Numbered from the stretch's first letter, positions 1-9,646 are shown. The stretch: 64,000 bases of DNA from DASXUL01 sp036504855 (GCA_036504855.1 DASXUL010000124.1:5596-69595); one strand, 5' to 3'. The notes: generated from the sequence alone by a model not told the origin. Made by a program: numbers and translations.

Positions 1-524
1 GCGGTTCCCTGAACGCTGTGGCAGAGGCCGGTGATGGTGGCGTTGCTGCGCTCCTGCATGCCGCGACAGAGCATGGCCATCGGGTTGGTGTAGTTCAGCA
101 CCACGGCATCGGGGCAGAGGCGGTCGACATCCTTCACGATGTCCAGCATCACCGGCATGGTGCGCAGGGCGCGGAAGATGCCGGAGGGGCCGCGCGTGTC
201 GCCGACGTTGATGTCCACCCCGTACTTCTTCGGGATTTCAATGTCGCTGGCGAAAACGTCGACGCCGCCTTGTAGGATGGTGATGCAAACGCCGTCGGCG
301 CCGTCCAGGGCTTCCTCGCGGCAGGTAGTGGCTTCCACCTTCGCCGGATATTTGCCGGCGGCGACGATTTTCTCAACGGCCGTCTTCGCGAAGCTCAACC
401 GTTCGGGGTCGATATCCATCAGGGAGATAGTGGCATCTTCCAGGGCGGGGAAGGTGAGGATATCGCGCACCAGGCCGCGGGTGAAGCCGAATGAGCCCGC
501 GCCGATGAACGCAATCTTACGCAT
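1..524 (-). CDS. Glycoside hydrolase family 4 protein (alpha-galactosidase/alpha-glucosidase type), 3' end off window
   Basis: The gene starts at ATG 524 and runs off the left edge, so only the first 174 residues are visible. The N-terminus MRKIAFIGAGSFGFTRGLVR is the Rossmann NAD-binding loop of GH4 enzymes. Further on are NVGDTRGPSGIFRALR, the NYTNPMAM segment and GLCHSVQGT, whose Cys and following His belong to the GH4 Mn2+/substrate site. GH4 enzymes hydrolyse glycosides by an NAD+- and Mn2+-dependent oxidation/elimination mechanism. The N-YTNPM-A plus CHSVQGT combination fits the MelA/AglA branch rather than the 6-phospho-beta-glucosidases, but the exact sugar cannot be told from this fragment. 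An AAAGGA sequence lies about 10 nt upstream of the start. The palindrome GTTATATAAC at 573-582 could supply a -10 box, weakly. Confidence 0.88.
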   Translation of the reverse strand, partial: MRKIAFIGAGSFGFTRGLVRDILTFPALEDATISLMDIDPERLSFAKTAVEKIVAAGKYPAKVEATTCREEALDGADGVCITILQGGVDVFASDIEIPKKYGVDINVGDTRGPSGIFRALRTMPVMLDIVKDVDRLCPDAVVLNYTNPMAMLCRGMQERSNATITGLCHSVQGT

Positions 525-685
525 GATCCAAATGTCCTTTGCTGCCAGGCGCGCGAAACGGCGCGCGGAGTTGTTATATAACGCTCCAGTTTGAGGCAAA
601 CGGGCGGGCGAAGGTCAAGGCCCGAGTTGTCCGTCTTTGGGTGGCGGCGCAGGGCGCGGACCGTTTCGGCGCGGAAGGCGAGGGA

Positions 686-2713
686 TTACGGCCAGGCAGC
701 GAACCTGCCGTTGAGGAACCGGACCAGGCGCATAACGTCGGCCAGATCGAGCTTCGTGGTTCCGCCGGGGCTCGCCGCGGCGCCGGCCGGCGGGTAGACA
801 TTGGCCCGGGCCAGCGTGGGGGCATCGGCCGGCTGCAGGCCGGCCGCCAGCGTGGACAACGCTGACACGTCGTCGCGGTTGATCTGGCCATCGCCGTTCA
901 CGTCGCCGTAGAAGGGCGGCGGCGAACTCGCGCTCACAACAACGCGGGTCACCGATACGTCGGACCCGCCATCCGCGTACCTCACCGTAACGCGAGGGTA
1001 GTAGACGCCGAGGGCCGTGTAGGCGTGTTGGGTGAGCCCGTCGAACAGCCCATCGTCGGCGGCGGCAGCGCTTTCGGTCTGTTTCGTTCCGTCTCCGAAG
1101 TCCCAGGAATAGGAGATGACGTTGGCGGCGCGCGGCGGGCGGATGCCGTCATCGCCGCCAACCACTTGGGCGCCGCTCTTCAGCCAGATCGGCGCGGAGA
1201 ACGCGAATGTGCCGTCGCTCTGCTTAACGCGAACGTAGTAGTATCGTTCCGCGCGTCCGCTGGTCGAGGCGTCGAACGCGACCGTAAGCGGCGCCGCGCC
1301 GTATGCGGCGGGCAGGGGGGCGATGTCCCAGCGGCGCTGAATGCGGCTCGCCACGGCCGTGGATACGGCGCGCAGTTGCGCCGGCGCCGGGCTGCCATCA
1401 AGCGTGAATTCCCACGTAGCCGTCTTGTCGGTAATGCGCACTCCAGACGAGCCCGAGGTCGGCAGAGATCGGGCCACCACGCCGCGGTTCGTGATGACCT
1501 CCACCGTTCCGCCGCTCAGTTGGAGCCCGGCCGCTCGGGTGACTACGAGGCGGCAAACGCCGCGCCGCACATCGTCCGGCTGGAAGTCGCGGCTACCCAT
1601 CCACCGCGTGGCCTTGCCGGGAGGGGTGACGGTGAACTGGAGACTGATGGCCCCGGCATGGGTCGACGCCTTATCCTCCGCCGAGAACGTTCGGCGCAAC
1701 CTCAGGGCGTCCAGGAGCGCCGCCTGAGCCTTGATCTGCGTCATCCCGGTTGTGGGTGCGCACCAGATGCCGGTCTCGGTGAGTATGCCGTCGGTGGTCC
1801 TCGCCGCGCCGTACGCCCCTCGGTGGTTGTCCTCACCGTTGGTTGGTGCCAGATGCCAACCGTTGTCCAGGGCGGCCTGGAAGTATGGCTCGTTGTACGC
1901 CCCGCCGTAGTACCCTGTTGTAGAACCGTTCCCGGTCTCCGCGCGCGAGCCCATTTCCATCAGGCAGACGTACGGGTCCAGAGCCGGAACCCACTCCAGT
2001 TTGCGCCACCAGTCGGTGGTCCAGTCGGCCGTGGGGTTGGCCAGCGTTCCCCCGGGATACGTGTTGGGGTGGTTGATCTGTACGACGATCGTGCCTCCCA
2101 GGGGCGACTGGCCGTGGTCGAGCACCCACCGGTAGAGCGACTGCTTTGTTGATGGGGATCCGAAGTAGCGGTTCCAGTAGACCGAGGCGATGATGGCGGT
2201 GGAGGCGTCGCCGCTGCCCGCGCTCGCGGCGCCGCAGCGGACCGATGACCCGTAGATATTGATGTGGCCGGTGCCGGGATTGCCCACTGGCGCTGGCGCC
2301 GCGTTGGGCGCGCAGTGCGTCCATTCGAACCCCCACAGCCCAACGAACGTGCCGGCCGTTGTTGTGGAGCCGGGCACGGTGGCGGCGGTCATCTGGGCCA
2401 TCGTGTTGGTCCAATTCACCGGAGGGATGGCCTCGCCGTGGTCGGAGGTGGAGAAGGCGGTGAGCCCGGCGGCCTTTGCGGCGGCGGCGGCCGTACCGGG
2501 CGTCAGCACGGTGGGGTCCGCGGGGACCAGAACTGCGCCGTCCGAGTAGCCGGTGTGGGCGTGGAGGCTGGCGCGGTAAAGGTCGAACTCGGCGGCCGCC
2601 GGCGTCGACAGCCCGGCGGCGAGCGCGGCGATGAGCGCTATCGAGCGCGGCCACGCCGATAAGCATCGCGAGCCGATCTTCGGAGCCGTCGTCCCGTGGA
2701 ATCCATTGAGCAT
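686..2713 (-). CDS. Exported PHP-domain (CehA/McbA-like) metallohydrolase with PKD-like and dockerin-like C-terminus
   Basis: The 675-residue protein has a signal peptide ending near STPAAA (residues 36-41). A PHP-type metal-binding start follows directly (LHAHTGYSDG, H51 and H53), with a later STSDHGEA motif; this layout matches exported PHP/CehA-McbA-like phosphoesterase relatives. The C-terminal third has a PKD-like segment (SYSWDFGDGT) and then two dockerin/EF-hand-like repeats, the first DVNGDGQINRDDV and the second weaker (KLDLADVMRLVRF). Dockerin-like Ca2+ repeats suggest cell-surface or complex attachment. The substrate is unknown. It is upstream of and co-oriented with the GH4 gene, 161 bp apart. 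Hydrolase activity is inferred from fold motifs only. Confidence 0.75.
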   Translation of the reverse strand: MLNGFHGTTAPKIGSRCLSAWPRSIALIAALAAGLSTPAAAEFDLYRASLHAHTGYSDGAVLVPADPTVLTPGTAAAAAKAAGLTAFSTSDHGEAIPPVNWTNTMAQMTAATVPGSTTTAGTFVGLWGFEWTHCAPNAAPAPVGNPGTGHINIYGSSVRCGAASAGSGDASTAIIASVYWNRYFGSPSTKQSLYRWVLDHGQSPLGGTIVVQINHPNTYPGGTLANPTADWTTDWWRKLEWVPALDPYVCLMEMGSRAETGNGSTTGYYGGAYNEPYFQAALDNGWHLAPTNGEDNHRGAYGAARTTDGILTETGIWCAPTTGMTQIKAQAALLDALRLRRTFSAEDKASTHAGAISLQFTVTPPGKATRWMGSRDFQPDDVRRGVCRLVVTRAAGLQLSGGTVEVITNRGVVARSLPTSGSSGVRITDKTATWEFTLDGSPAPAQLRAVSTAVASRIQRRWDIAPLPAAYGAAPLTVAFDASTSGRAERYYYVRVKQSDGTFAFSAPIWLKSGAQVVGGDDGIRPPRAANVISYSWDFGDGTKQTESAAAADDGLFDGLTQHAYTALGVYYPRVTVRYADGGSDVSVTRVVVSASSPPPFYGDVNGDGQINRDDVSALSTLAAGLQPADAPTLARANVYPPAGAAASPGGTTKLDLADVMRLVRFLNGRFAAWP

Positions 2714-2860
2714 TCGGCGCTTACTCCCTTGCCGGCGTTGTCACAGGCGCGCCGGAGGTCATTCTGAACGGCGCTCAACCCGAGGCGCCGCAGCGTGTCT
2801 CTATGGTTGGATTCTACCTCTCGCCGGCGCGACGGCGCCACCAGACGCTGGCGACGCAAA

Positions 2861-2894
2861 CGGCCCCTCAACGCGGCGCGGGCGCTGAGGGGCC
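2861..2894 (-). terminator. Hairpin downstream of prepilin gene
   Basis: A perfect 10-bp stem CGGCCCCTCA/TGAGGGGCCG with a 14-nt loop starts 24 bp beyond the prepilin stop. There is no clear U-tract, so termination strength is uncertain. Confidence 0.45.
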
Positions 2895-2917
2895 GTTGGC
2901 AATCCCGAGGGCGGCGG

Positions 2918-3649
2918 CTACGGAGTCCAGCGGATGAGCCCATCCGGGCTCTCTGGGTAGTACTTGACGGAGTCGGCCGGCACAAAGGCGACGTGACCCT
3001 CGGCGAACACGACATTCAGGCCGCCGCCAGTGGCCTGGCCCTGCTTGAACGCGCCCTGATGGCGGAAACGCGCCCGCCCGATGCGCCCAATGGCCGCCGC
3101 AACGCCATCCAGATCCACCCAGCGGGAGTCCATCAGGTACGGGACTCTGGTGGGGTTTTTGACCTGGCTCTCGGTGTACATCTGACTGCGCCAACTGCCG
3201 GAATTGGCGTCCAGGCCGGAGAGGATGATGTTGTTGCCGTAGTGGCTGCGCTGGTGAGTTCCGGCCGGAGTGTCCCACTCCCAACCGGTGTCCGCGGCGT
3301 TGGCGTCCGAGCCCTGGTTGTAGGCGTCGAGGCTGAACTTCATCGGGGCGGACGGGCAGAGGAAGACGGCGTCGCTCTTCACGTAGGGCGCGAGGATGCG
3401 AACGAAGGAACCGCCCTGCCACATGGACCCGCTGGGAGGGCCCCAGCCCGCCGCCGGCATATAGTGGTTGTCGTTGTCGTCGTTGTACGCGCGGAACGCG
3501 AGGGAAATCTGCTTCAGGTTGCTGAGGCAGGCGGTCTGCTGGGCTCGGCGACGAGCGCTGGCGAAGACCGGGAACAGGATGGCCGCCAGGATGGCGATGA
3601 TGGCGATGACGACCAGGAGCTCGATCAGGGTAAAAGCCCGACGTTTCAT
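2918..3649 (-). CDS. Type II secretion/type IV prepilin-like protein with DUF1559-like C-terminus
   Basis: The 243-residue protein starts MKRRAFTLIELLVV, a class III prepilin signal (cleavage before the Phe after Ala, Glu at +5) followed by the hydrophobic helix and the FPVFASARRRAQ stretch typical of Armatimonadota and planctomycete pseudopilins. The C-terminus has the FAEGHVAFVPAD variant of the H-X9-DG domain. ATG 3649 is chosen over an ATG 13 codons upstream because prepilin leaders are short and basic. Such proteins occur in many copies in these phyla; whether this one is assembled into a pseudopilus or is an exported surface protein is unknown. It is 43 bp downstream of the methyltransferase gene. 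Confidence 0.9.
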   Translation of the reverse strand: MKRRAFTLIELLVVIAIIAILAAILFPVFASARRRAQQTACLSNLKQISLAFRAYNDDNDNHYMPAAGWGPPSGSMWQGGSFVRILAPYVKSDAVFLCPSAPMKFSLDAYNQGSDANAADTGWEWDTPAGTHQRSHYGNNIILSGLDANSGSWRSQMYTESQVKNPTRVPYLMDSRWVDLDGVAAAIGRIGRARFRHQGAFKQGQATGGGLNVVFAEGHVAFVPADSVKYYPESPDGLIRWTP

Positions 3650-3692
3650 GAGTGCGTGATCCTTCGCGCAAGCACGCGGGCAGAGCAAGAGC

Positions 3693-4538
3693 CTATGGCT
3701 TCTGCAGCACCATCACGTACTCGTGCTTGAAGATGTAGAACCCGCCGCGCAGGGCGCGATAGCGCCAGAGGTTCTCGCGCGGGCCCTTGCCGATTTCGTT
3801 GCCCGCCATGTTCTTCACAACAATGCTCTTCAGGCGGAACCCCACCTCCATCATAGCCTGCATGCAAAAGAACCCGAGCGGCACCAGTTCCTTGGCGGCG
3901 TATTTGTCGCCGATCACGAGCACGGCAAAGCGGCCGGACTCCAGCAGCTTGTAGCCCCGGCGGGCCACCTGCGTGAAATCCATCATGAAATCGTCCAGAG
4001 TGGCGGCGTTGCTGAGATCGCCGTCGATATCGGAGAACTTGATGATGTCGTGGTAAGGGGGGTGCAGCATCAGCATCTGCGCCTCCTCCTTGCCCCAACG
4101 CGATAGTGCCGCCGAAACGCTATTCTGGGCGCGCGCCGAGCGGCTGTCGCCATGGACGACCTGAACGTCTGAGGCGTCTTCGAACTTGGCGCGCACTTCC
4201 GCGGCGAGTTCCCGCTTGATCTCCACGCCCACGCACTTGCGGCCTAGACGGCTGGCTTCGATGGCGGTGGTGCCGGAGCCGAGGAACAGATCCAGGACCA
4301 CGTCGCCGGGCTTCGTGTAGCGGCGCAGGGTCTGGGTGGCGATCTGAGGGATGTAATTGCCGTGGTACTCGTTGGCGTGGCCGTTCCCTCGGGCGCGGGA
4401 TGCGAACATCCACAGGCTGCCCAACTCCAGGTCGGAATACTCCCGCCAGTTGGCGGGATCCAGGTCGGAGTAAGGTAAAGGCCCGGGCTTTTTGCGGCCC
4501 GAACGAGTGAGGCCGATCGTGACGGTGGAATCTGACAT
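3693..4538 (-). CDS. Orphan DNA N4/N6-methyltransferase-like protein with HPPY motif IV
   Basis: The 281-residue protein has the SAM-binding motif DLFLGSGTT (residues 83-91), the acidic VGVEI strand that follows, and a catalytic-type HPPYHDIIKF (159-168). In amino-methyltransferases motif IV is normally D/N/S-PP-Y/W; here the first residue is His. The spacing from motif I to motif IV fits the DNA methylase fold (PF01555-like). No restriction endonuclease gene is adjacent, so it is likely a solitary methyltransferase or a relative with altered chemistry. A GTG at 4559, seven codons upstream, is an alternative start; ATG 4538 has AAAGG about 13 nt upstream. It diverges from the gene starting at 4773. 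Confidence 0.75.
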   Translation of the reverse strand: MSDSTVTIGLTRSGRKKPGPLPYSDLDPANWREYSDLELGSLWMFASRARGNGHANEYHGNYIPQIATQTLRRYTKPGDVVLDLFLGSGTTAIEASRLGRKCVGVEIKRELAAEVRAKFEDASDVQVVHGDSRSARAQNSVSAALSRWGKEEAQMLMLHPPYHDIIKFSDIDGDLSNAATLDDFMMDFTQVARRGYKLLESGRFAVLVIGDKYAAKELVPLGFFCMQAMMEVGFRLKSIVVKNMAGNEIGKGPRENLWRYRALRGGFYIFKHEYVMVLQKP

Positions 4539-4772
4539 AAATGAGCGTACCTTTGCCACATTTTACCACATGGGAGGCGCGAAAGGATATTCCTACGTTT
4601 CTTTGTTCGGCTGATTGCCCGCTTTCGTTCAGGTCTTGGCGCGTCTTGAGGGCGCAACGCGGCGCGGCGAGGGAGCGCGCCGCGTCACAATGCGGTGCGG
4701 CGAAACGGACGGCACGCCATAATAGGGGTTAGTGTGGCGGCGCCAGGCCGCCCTCCGGAGGAGAGAGTTCCC

Positions 4773-7343
4773 ATGGATCGAGCTACCATATCTGCCCTTG
4801 TTGCGGGGCTGGCGCTGGCGATGCCTTCTGCCCGCGCGGAGTCAAACCCGCATGATGGTTACGCTTTCTGGCTGCCGAACGGCGTCGTGGACATCGGATC
4901 GAAGCCGAGCGAACAGGCTTTCCAACTCATCCACGGCAAGGACGGGGTTCAGTTTGAGGCGGCCCTGCGCAAAACGCGGTTTGGCACGCCCGCTGGACGC
5001 CTGGTGGTGATCCCGGTGGGGGGGCGCGCCACTGTGCCGAACGCCGTTCAGGTCGCCTCGGGCGTATGGGCATATGGCGCGCAAACTCAGCCCACCGTCA
5101 CGGTGGTCGCCTCGTCACGGGGCGAAGCGCCCTTTGCGTACCGGCTCTACTTCACCGATGACGCCTCCGACTGGCCGAACGTGTTCATTGGGAAACCGGC
5201 AACGGCCGAAGAGAAGGCCTACGCTGCCGGCCTGGCGAAGTTCTTTCGCGGCGCCTACGCGCCGGCGCGCGAGTCCTTTCTCAGGGCCGCAAAGATCGCG
5301 TCTCCGTCCGCCGCTCGGCGCGCCCGCCGCTTCGCGCGCTGGTGCGGCGCTGAGACGCAGTTCCCGAAAATCGCCAAGCGGGATGCGAAAGCCTACTACA
5401 ACCTGGGCCTCTATGGGATGGTGAACGGGTTCTGGGAGCTCGCCGAGAAGTCGTTCAAGGCTTCTACCGCGGCGAACCCAAAGGATCCGGACGCGTGGTA
5501 TATGCTGGGCGACGCTGCAAGCTATGTGTTGTCCGACCTGGACACGGGCTTTGCCAAGGTGTATCCCTATTACCGTAAGGCGGCCGACCTCTACCCCCGA
5601 GCAAGCAGCAACACCTTCCGAAACCACCTGGCGCTGTTCAAGAAGCTGCGCGTGAGGGAGGGTGACCGGGAGGTTGTGCAAACGCTCACGCCCGAGCAGA
5701 TCGCCGAGACGAAGCTGAAGTGGGAATGGTGCACGGCCGTCTTCGAGGCTGCCTCCCGCGGGTCGATGCGGATGGTGAACAACTGGGTGGAGTACGACAA
5801 GGAGTTCGACAACACCGCCCCGTCGGAGCACGATCCCACTCCCTATGAAGGCCTGTTCGAGACCGGCACGATTGAGACGTTCATGAAGTTCACCGGCTGG
5901 GGCGCTTCCGACGCCATCGGGCCGGATTGCGGCGCCAACCGCGGCGCGGACGTGAACATCGGCATGCGCGAGTGGGACGTTCTGTACCATGAGTGGAACC
6001 ACACGCTGGACTGGCTGATGGCCTTCTCTGGAATGGGGATCGGTGTTTCGGAGACGCACTCTTCGGACTGGTGCGGCTTTCAGCCGATCTCCAGCATGGG
6101 GATGGGGCACCATTCCTGTAACCGTTACTACATGACGCCGGGAATGTACCGCGCCATCCACGGAAGCGACCTGCCCACCACCCCGTGGGTGGATGAGTGG
6201 CTCATCACGGACCCGGTGGCGCTGCCGCCATCGCCGAAGCCGATGACGCAGGAAGGGCAGGATCGTCTGCGCGACGCTACCAAAACGCTGGCTCCGCCGA
6301 TCTCAGAGCAGGAACCGCCCAAATCCGGCCTGAAATGGGCTCAGGCGTTGGCGCAGGACGGCTACGTGGACCTTGGCTCCATCGAGCGCGGAGCGTCGCG
6401 GAATGCGGCATCGTTCGCCCACGTTTACGTGTGGGCGCAGGCCGACGGCAACGTGCGCTGCTGGTTCGGAGCGGATGACAACGCCCGCGTGTGGGTGAAC
6501 AACCGCCTCGTGTATACCGGCAACTACTGGGCAGTGTGCCAGTGGGAGGAGTCGCACGAGAAGGATCAGATCTGCTTCGCCATGCCGCTACGGCGCGGAT
6601 GGAACAGCGTGCTGGTTCAGGTCTCCAACGTCGAGCGCTTCACAGGTAACCCGCCGCCCCTGAAGCCGTATTACTACGGGCGGCCAGACGCATGGGGGTT
6701 CAGCATGCGGTTCTGCGACTACCAGAACAAGCCGGTGACCGGCCTGCGCTGGCAGGCGGAGCAGCCGCCGATGTTCGAGCCGGCGCGCCTCAAACCGGCG
6801 GTGGCGATCTCGGATGTGCCGATCCCGCGCCCCGTCTACTTCCAGTGGTCCAAGGTGAAGGACGACTACACGCAACTGCTCCCCCACCTGACCCTGGCGG
6901 ACCTGCGCGCGCTGACGGGCTACAACGGCCTCACCGCATCGGACGACATGTTCTATGACCCAGCCTCCGCTACCCCAGAGAAGCCGGCGCGCCTGTTCCA
7001 TTCCGGCAAGGCGGACGCGTCCGAGGTATCGCTCAACAATGAGCTCAACTGGTTCTTCTCACCGAAGGAGAATGTGGCCGCCCTGCGATACAAGGACCGA
7101 AAGGGCGCCCGGCGGGACCTTGTACTCCTGCGGCCCGAAGCGTACGAAGCCTTCACGCGGTTGGCCGCGGTGGCGCCGGACGCGCGCGCCCGCGGCATCA
7201 AGGCGCATGGCGATCGGGTGATCGGCTACTTCACCGTGCCGCGCGCGGACAGCATCAACGGCCGCGTGGTGCTTGTGCTGGATACCTGGTTGGGCGAGAA
7301 CCCGCCCGTGGACGAGGAGGACCTGTTGGGCTATGGGGTCTGA
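4773..7343 (+). CDS. Secreted HEWNH-motif metallopeptidase-like protein with TPR-like and PA14-like regions
   Basis: The 856-residue protein has a signal peptide ending near SARA (residue ~22). GGAGGAG is placed 7 nt before ATG 4773. Around residues 205-275 is a TPR-like stretch (YYNLGLYGMVNGFWELAEKS, then PDAWYMLGD). Residues 406-410 are HEWNH, an HExxH zinc-peptidase signature, followed by a Glu in SETHSS that could be the third ligand of a gluzincin site. A later beta-rich stretch (~545-625, DDNARVWVNNRLVY) resembles PA14/sugar-binding folds. No specific family is recognised. It is 20 bp upstream of a glycosidase-like gene with which it probably forms an operon. Peptidase activity is inferred from the single motif. 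Confidence 0.6.
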   Translation: MDRATISALVAGLALAMPSARAESNPHDGYAFWLPNGVVDIGSKPSEQAFQLIHGKDGVQFEAALRKTRFGTPAGRLVVIPVGGRATVPNAVQVASGVWAYGAQTQPTVTVVASSRGEAPFAYRLYFTDDASDWPNVFIGKPATAEEKAYAAGLAKFFRGAYAPARESFLRAAKIASPSAARRARRFARWCGAETQFPKIAKRDAKAYYNLGLYGMVNGFWELAEKSFKASTAANPKDPDAWYMLGDAASYVLSDLDTGFAKVYPYYRKAADLYPRASSNTFRNHLALFKKLRVREGDREVVQTLTPEQIAETKLKWEWCTAVFEAASRGSMRMVNNWVEYDKEFDNTAPSEHDPTPYEGLFETGTIETFMKFTGWGASDAIGPDCGANRGADVNIGMREWDVLYHEWNHTLDWLMAFSGMGIGVSETHSSDWCGFQPISSMGMGHHSCNRYYMTPGMYRAIHGSDLPTTPWVDEWLITDPVALPPSPKPMTQEGQDRLRDATKTLAPPISEQEPPKSGLKWAQALAQDGYVDLGSIERGASRNAASFAHVYVWAQADGNVRCWFGADDNARVWVNNRLVYTGNYWAVCQWEESHEKDQICFAMPLRRGWNSVLVQVSNVERFTGNPPPLKPYYYGRPDAWGFSMRFCDYQNKPVTGLRWQAEQPPMFEPARLKPAVAISDVPIPRPVYFQWSKVKDDYTQLLPHLTLADLRALTGYNGLTASDDMFYDPASATPEKPARLFHSGKADASEVSLNNELNWFFSPKENVAALRYKDRKGARRDLVLLRPEAYEAFTRLAAVAPDARARGIKAHGDRVIGYFTVPRADSINGRVVLVLDTWLGENPPVDEEDLLGYGV

Positions 7344-7363
7344 ACGCCGGATGGAGGACGTCG

Positions 7364-9511
7364 ATGCGACGACTATTGTGCGTGGCGATGGCGCTAATGG
7401 GGGTGGGAACGGCCATGGCATCGAGCTCTGAGCAGTTTCCCCGCTTCATCGTGCCGGGCGAAGAGCGGCGGATGGATGCCCTGCGAGACCTGTATCTGCT
7501 CCACTACCCGGGCAGCGGGCCGCAGTCCACGATGTGGGACGAGTGGCTGCCCTCAGCGGCGCTCTGGCCAGCCACGGGAGATCAGCGGGAGACCTTCCGC
7601 GCCGCGTGGGCCAATGCGCTTTCGGGCCGCATTCTGGATACCGATGGCTATGTAGCCACGCACCAGCATGGCAGCATCGCCCATCCGCTTGGTTGGCCGT
7701 TTCCATTCTGGAACCAGGGCGCCGGCGGCTGCGGCTGGCACTTTTCGTTCAAGGACACGGTTGGCCTCCCATGGCGCCAGGATCACCTGGACAAGCCGGA
7801 GGGATGGACGCTGGGCAACGCGGTTGCCGTTGGAATGGAAGACGCCGGTTGGGCTATCGAAACCACGGACTCTGGCGCCTCCGTAACCCCGCCGCAGCAG
7901 CCCATCGACACGTTCCAGGCCCCATTCGTGCAGCTCCGCTGGACGGCCCATGGCCTCGGCCGCGCACAGCCCTGCTTGGAGTGGGCTACGAAAGACCGAC
8001 CGGCTTTCGGGCCGGATCGGCGGATGTACTTCCCGACTACCGAGGGGGACGTGATTGCCCACGCCGCGCTGCCGATGTACCGCCACCCGCTGTGGACGGG
8101 TGAGGTGACGCGGCTTCGCGTGCTGTTTGGCGACGCCCCGGCCGGCGCGAAGGTGACGATCCAGGCGCTTTTCACGCAGTATGACACGCGCCACAACACG
8201 AACAGCCAGAGCTTCATCAACGGATGCGCCGCCTACTTCAACTGGACGAGGGACCTGCCGTTCCTCCGCGCCAACATCCAGCGGATGCGCCAGGCGCTTC
8301 GCTACGACCTGACGGAGTTCCACGCGCTGGACCGTAACGTTATCGTTACCGATTGGGTGGGACACGATGGTCGCACGGGCCTGTTGGTGAAGCGTGACGG
8401 CTCAAAGGAGATCCTGCCCGGGCACGGGGTAGGAAACAACTACTGGGATCTTCTGCCTTTCGGGAATGAAGACGCCTACGCCACGATCCACCACTACGCC
8501 GCGGCCGTCCGCATGGCGGCCATTGAGCGCGATATCCGCAACCACCCGGAGTGGAACGTGCCGCTGGGACCGCTGTCCTTCGAACCCGACATGCTGGTGA
8601 AGCACGCTGCCGCCGTCAAGGCCGTAGGGAATAAGCGCTTCTGGAACCCGAGAACCGGGCGCTTTGTGGCCTGTGTGGACGCAGATGGGAAGGCCCACGA
8701 CTACGGCTATACGTTTGTGAACTGCGAGGCCATCGCCTATGGGTTTGCCACGTCATCCCACGCTCGCGAGGTGATGCGCTGGCTCAATGGGGAACGCAGC
8801 GTGCGAGGCGACACGTCCCGGGGAGCGGATATCTACCGTTTCCGCTTTGGCCCTCGCTCCAGCACGCTACGGAACGTTGGATGGTACGGTTGGTTCTGGA
8901 ACGGACCGGAGTCTATTCCGTGGGGCGGTCAGGTTCAGGACGGGGGCGCCGTTCTCGGTTTCTCCTATCACGATGTGATGGCCCGGTTAGCCGTCCTTGG
9001 CCCGGACAACGCTTGGAAGCGCCTTCTGCAGATCGCCGACTGGTTCTCCGAAGTGCAGCAGGCCGGCGGCTATCGCGAATACTACAAGGACAAGCCGGAC
9101 GTGAGCCTTCAAGGCGGCGGAACGGCCGGCGGCCTCGGCCTGGACCACGAGTTCCACGAGAGCGTCCTGCTGCCGCAGGTGATGCTGGACGGGTTCCTGG
9201 GCTTCATCCCCACCGGAGACGGCTTCCGGCTGAACCCCCGGCTTCCGCGCGATTGGCCCAGCCTCTCCGTCGAAGGCATCGATTGGCACGGCCTCACTCT
9301 TCGCGTGAAGGCGACGCCCAAGGTGGTGGACGTGTGGAAGGAAGGGACGTTGGATGAGCCGGTGTTTGTCTGCCTGCCCGCCGGACCCTGGAAGATGACC
9401 TACCTCGCTCCCAACGGCCTCGAAGAGGCCGCCACCGTGGTTCGCCGGAAGCCCGACAACGCCATCCAGGTTGACTGGCAGCACCACGCCGGCGTCCGCT
9501 TCGAGCGATAG
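7364..9511 (+). CDS. Secreted six-hairpin glycosidase-like protein
   Basis: The 715-residue protein has a signal peptide (MRRLLCVAMALMGVGTAMAS). GGAGG is 6 nt before the start. The central and C-terminal parts look like an (alpha/alpha)6 glycosidase. A segment with RLPRDWPSLSVEGIDWHG matches the beta-sandwich that closes GH65/GH78/GH95-type enzymes, where the predicted polypeptide ends with KVVDVW and a short strand-rich tail. GLGLDHEFHESVLLPQVMLD just before it is a likely helical barrel segment. The exact GH family cannot be assigned by eye. It follows the HEWNH protein by 20 bp, suggesting joint use in degrading a glycan or glycoprotein. Confidence 0.6.
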   Translation: MRRLLCVAMALMGVGTAMASSSEQFPRFIVPGEERRMDALRDLYLLHYPGSGPQSTMWDEWLPSAALWPATGDQRETFRAAWANALSGRILDTDGYVATHQHGSIAHPLGWPFPFWNQGAGGCGWHFSFKDTVGLPWRQDHLDKPEGWTLGNAVAVGMEDAGWAIETTDSGASVTPPQQPIDTFQAPFVQLRWTAHGLGRAQPCLEWATKDRPAFGPDRRMYFPTTEGDVIAHAALPMYRHPLWTGEVTRLRVLFGDAPAGAKVTIQALFTQYDTRHNTNSQSFINGCAAYFNWTRDLPFLRANIQRMRQALRYDLTEFHALDRNVIVTDWVGHDGRTGLLVKRDGSKEILPGHGVGNNYWDLLPFGNEDAYATIHHYAAAVRMAAIERDIRNHPEWNVPLGPLSFEPDMLVKHAAAVKAVGNKRFWNPRTGRFVACVDADGKAHDYGYTFVNCEAIAYGFATSSHAREVMRWLNGERSVRGDTSRGADIYRFRFGPRSSTLRNVGWYGWFWNGPESIPWGGQVQDGGAVLGFSYHDVMARLAVLGPDNAWKRLLQIADWFSEVQQAGGYREYYKDKPDVSLQGGGTAGGLGLDHEFHESVLLPQVMLDGFLGFIPTGDGFRLNPRLPRDWPSLSVEGIDWHGLTLRVKATPKVVDVWKEGTLDEPVFVCLPAGPWKMTYLAPNGLEEAATVVRRKPDNAIQVDWQHHAGVRFER

Positions 9512-9618
9512 CGCACAGAGGTCCGTCTGCGCGCGAGGGGCATTCGCCCTCGGGAACCGCTGGAGCGTGTTTGGGGTAATAACAAGTGATGGGCTGACGA
9601 GGCTCAGACGCCGATGTC

Positions 9619-9646
9619 GCGCCGCCGCCAGGCCTGGCGGCGGCGC
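9619..9646. repeat. Perfect 28-bp palindrome, probable terminator
   Basis: Two 14-nt arms (GCGCCGCCGCCAGG and its complement) lie between the glycosidase-like gene and sucA. They could fold as a terminator hairpin for the upstream operon, although no U-tract follows. Confidence 0.45.

Noticed and set aside
1025..2152. Long open frames opposite the PHP gene and similar long antisense frames throughout
   Set aside because: High GC makes long antisense frames common; they lack SDs and recognisable protein features.
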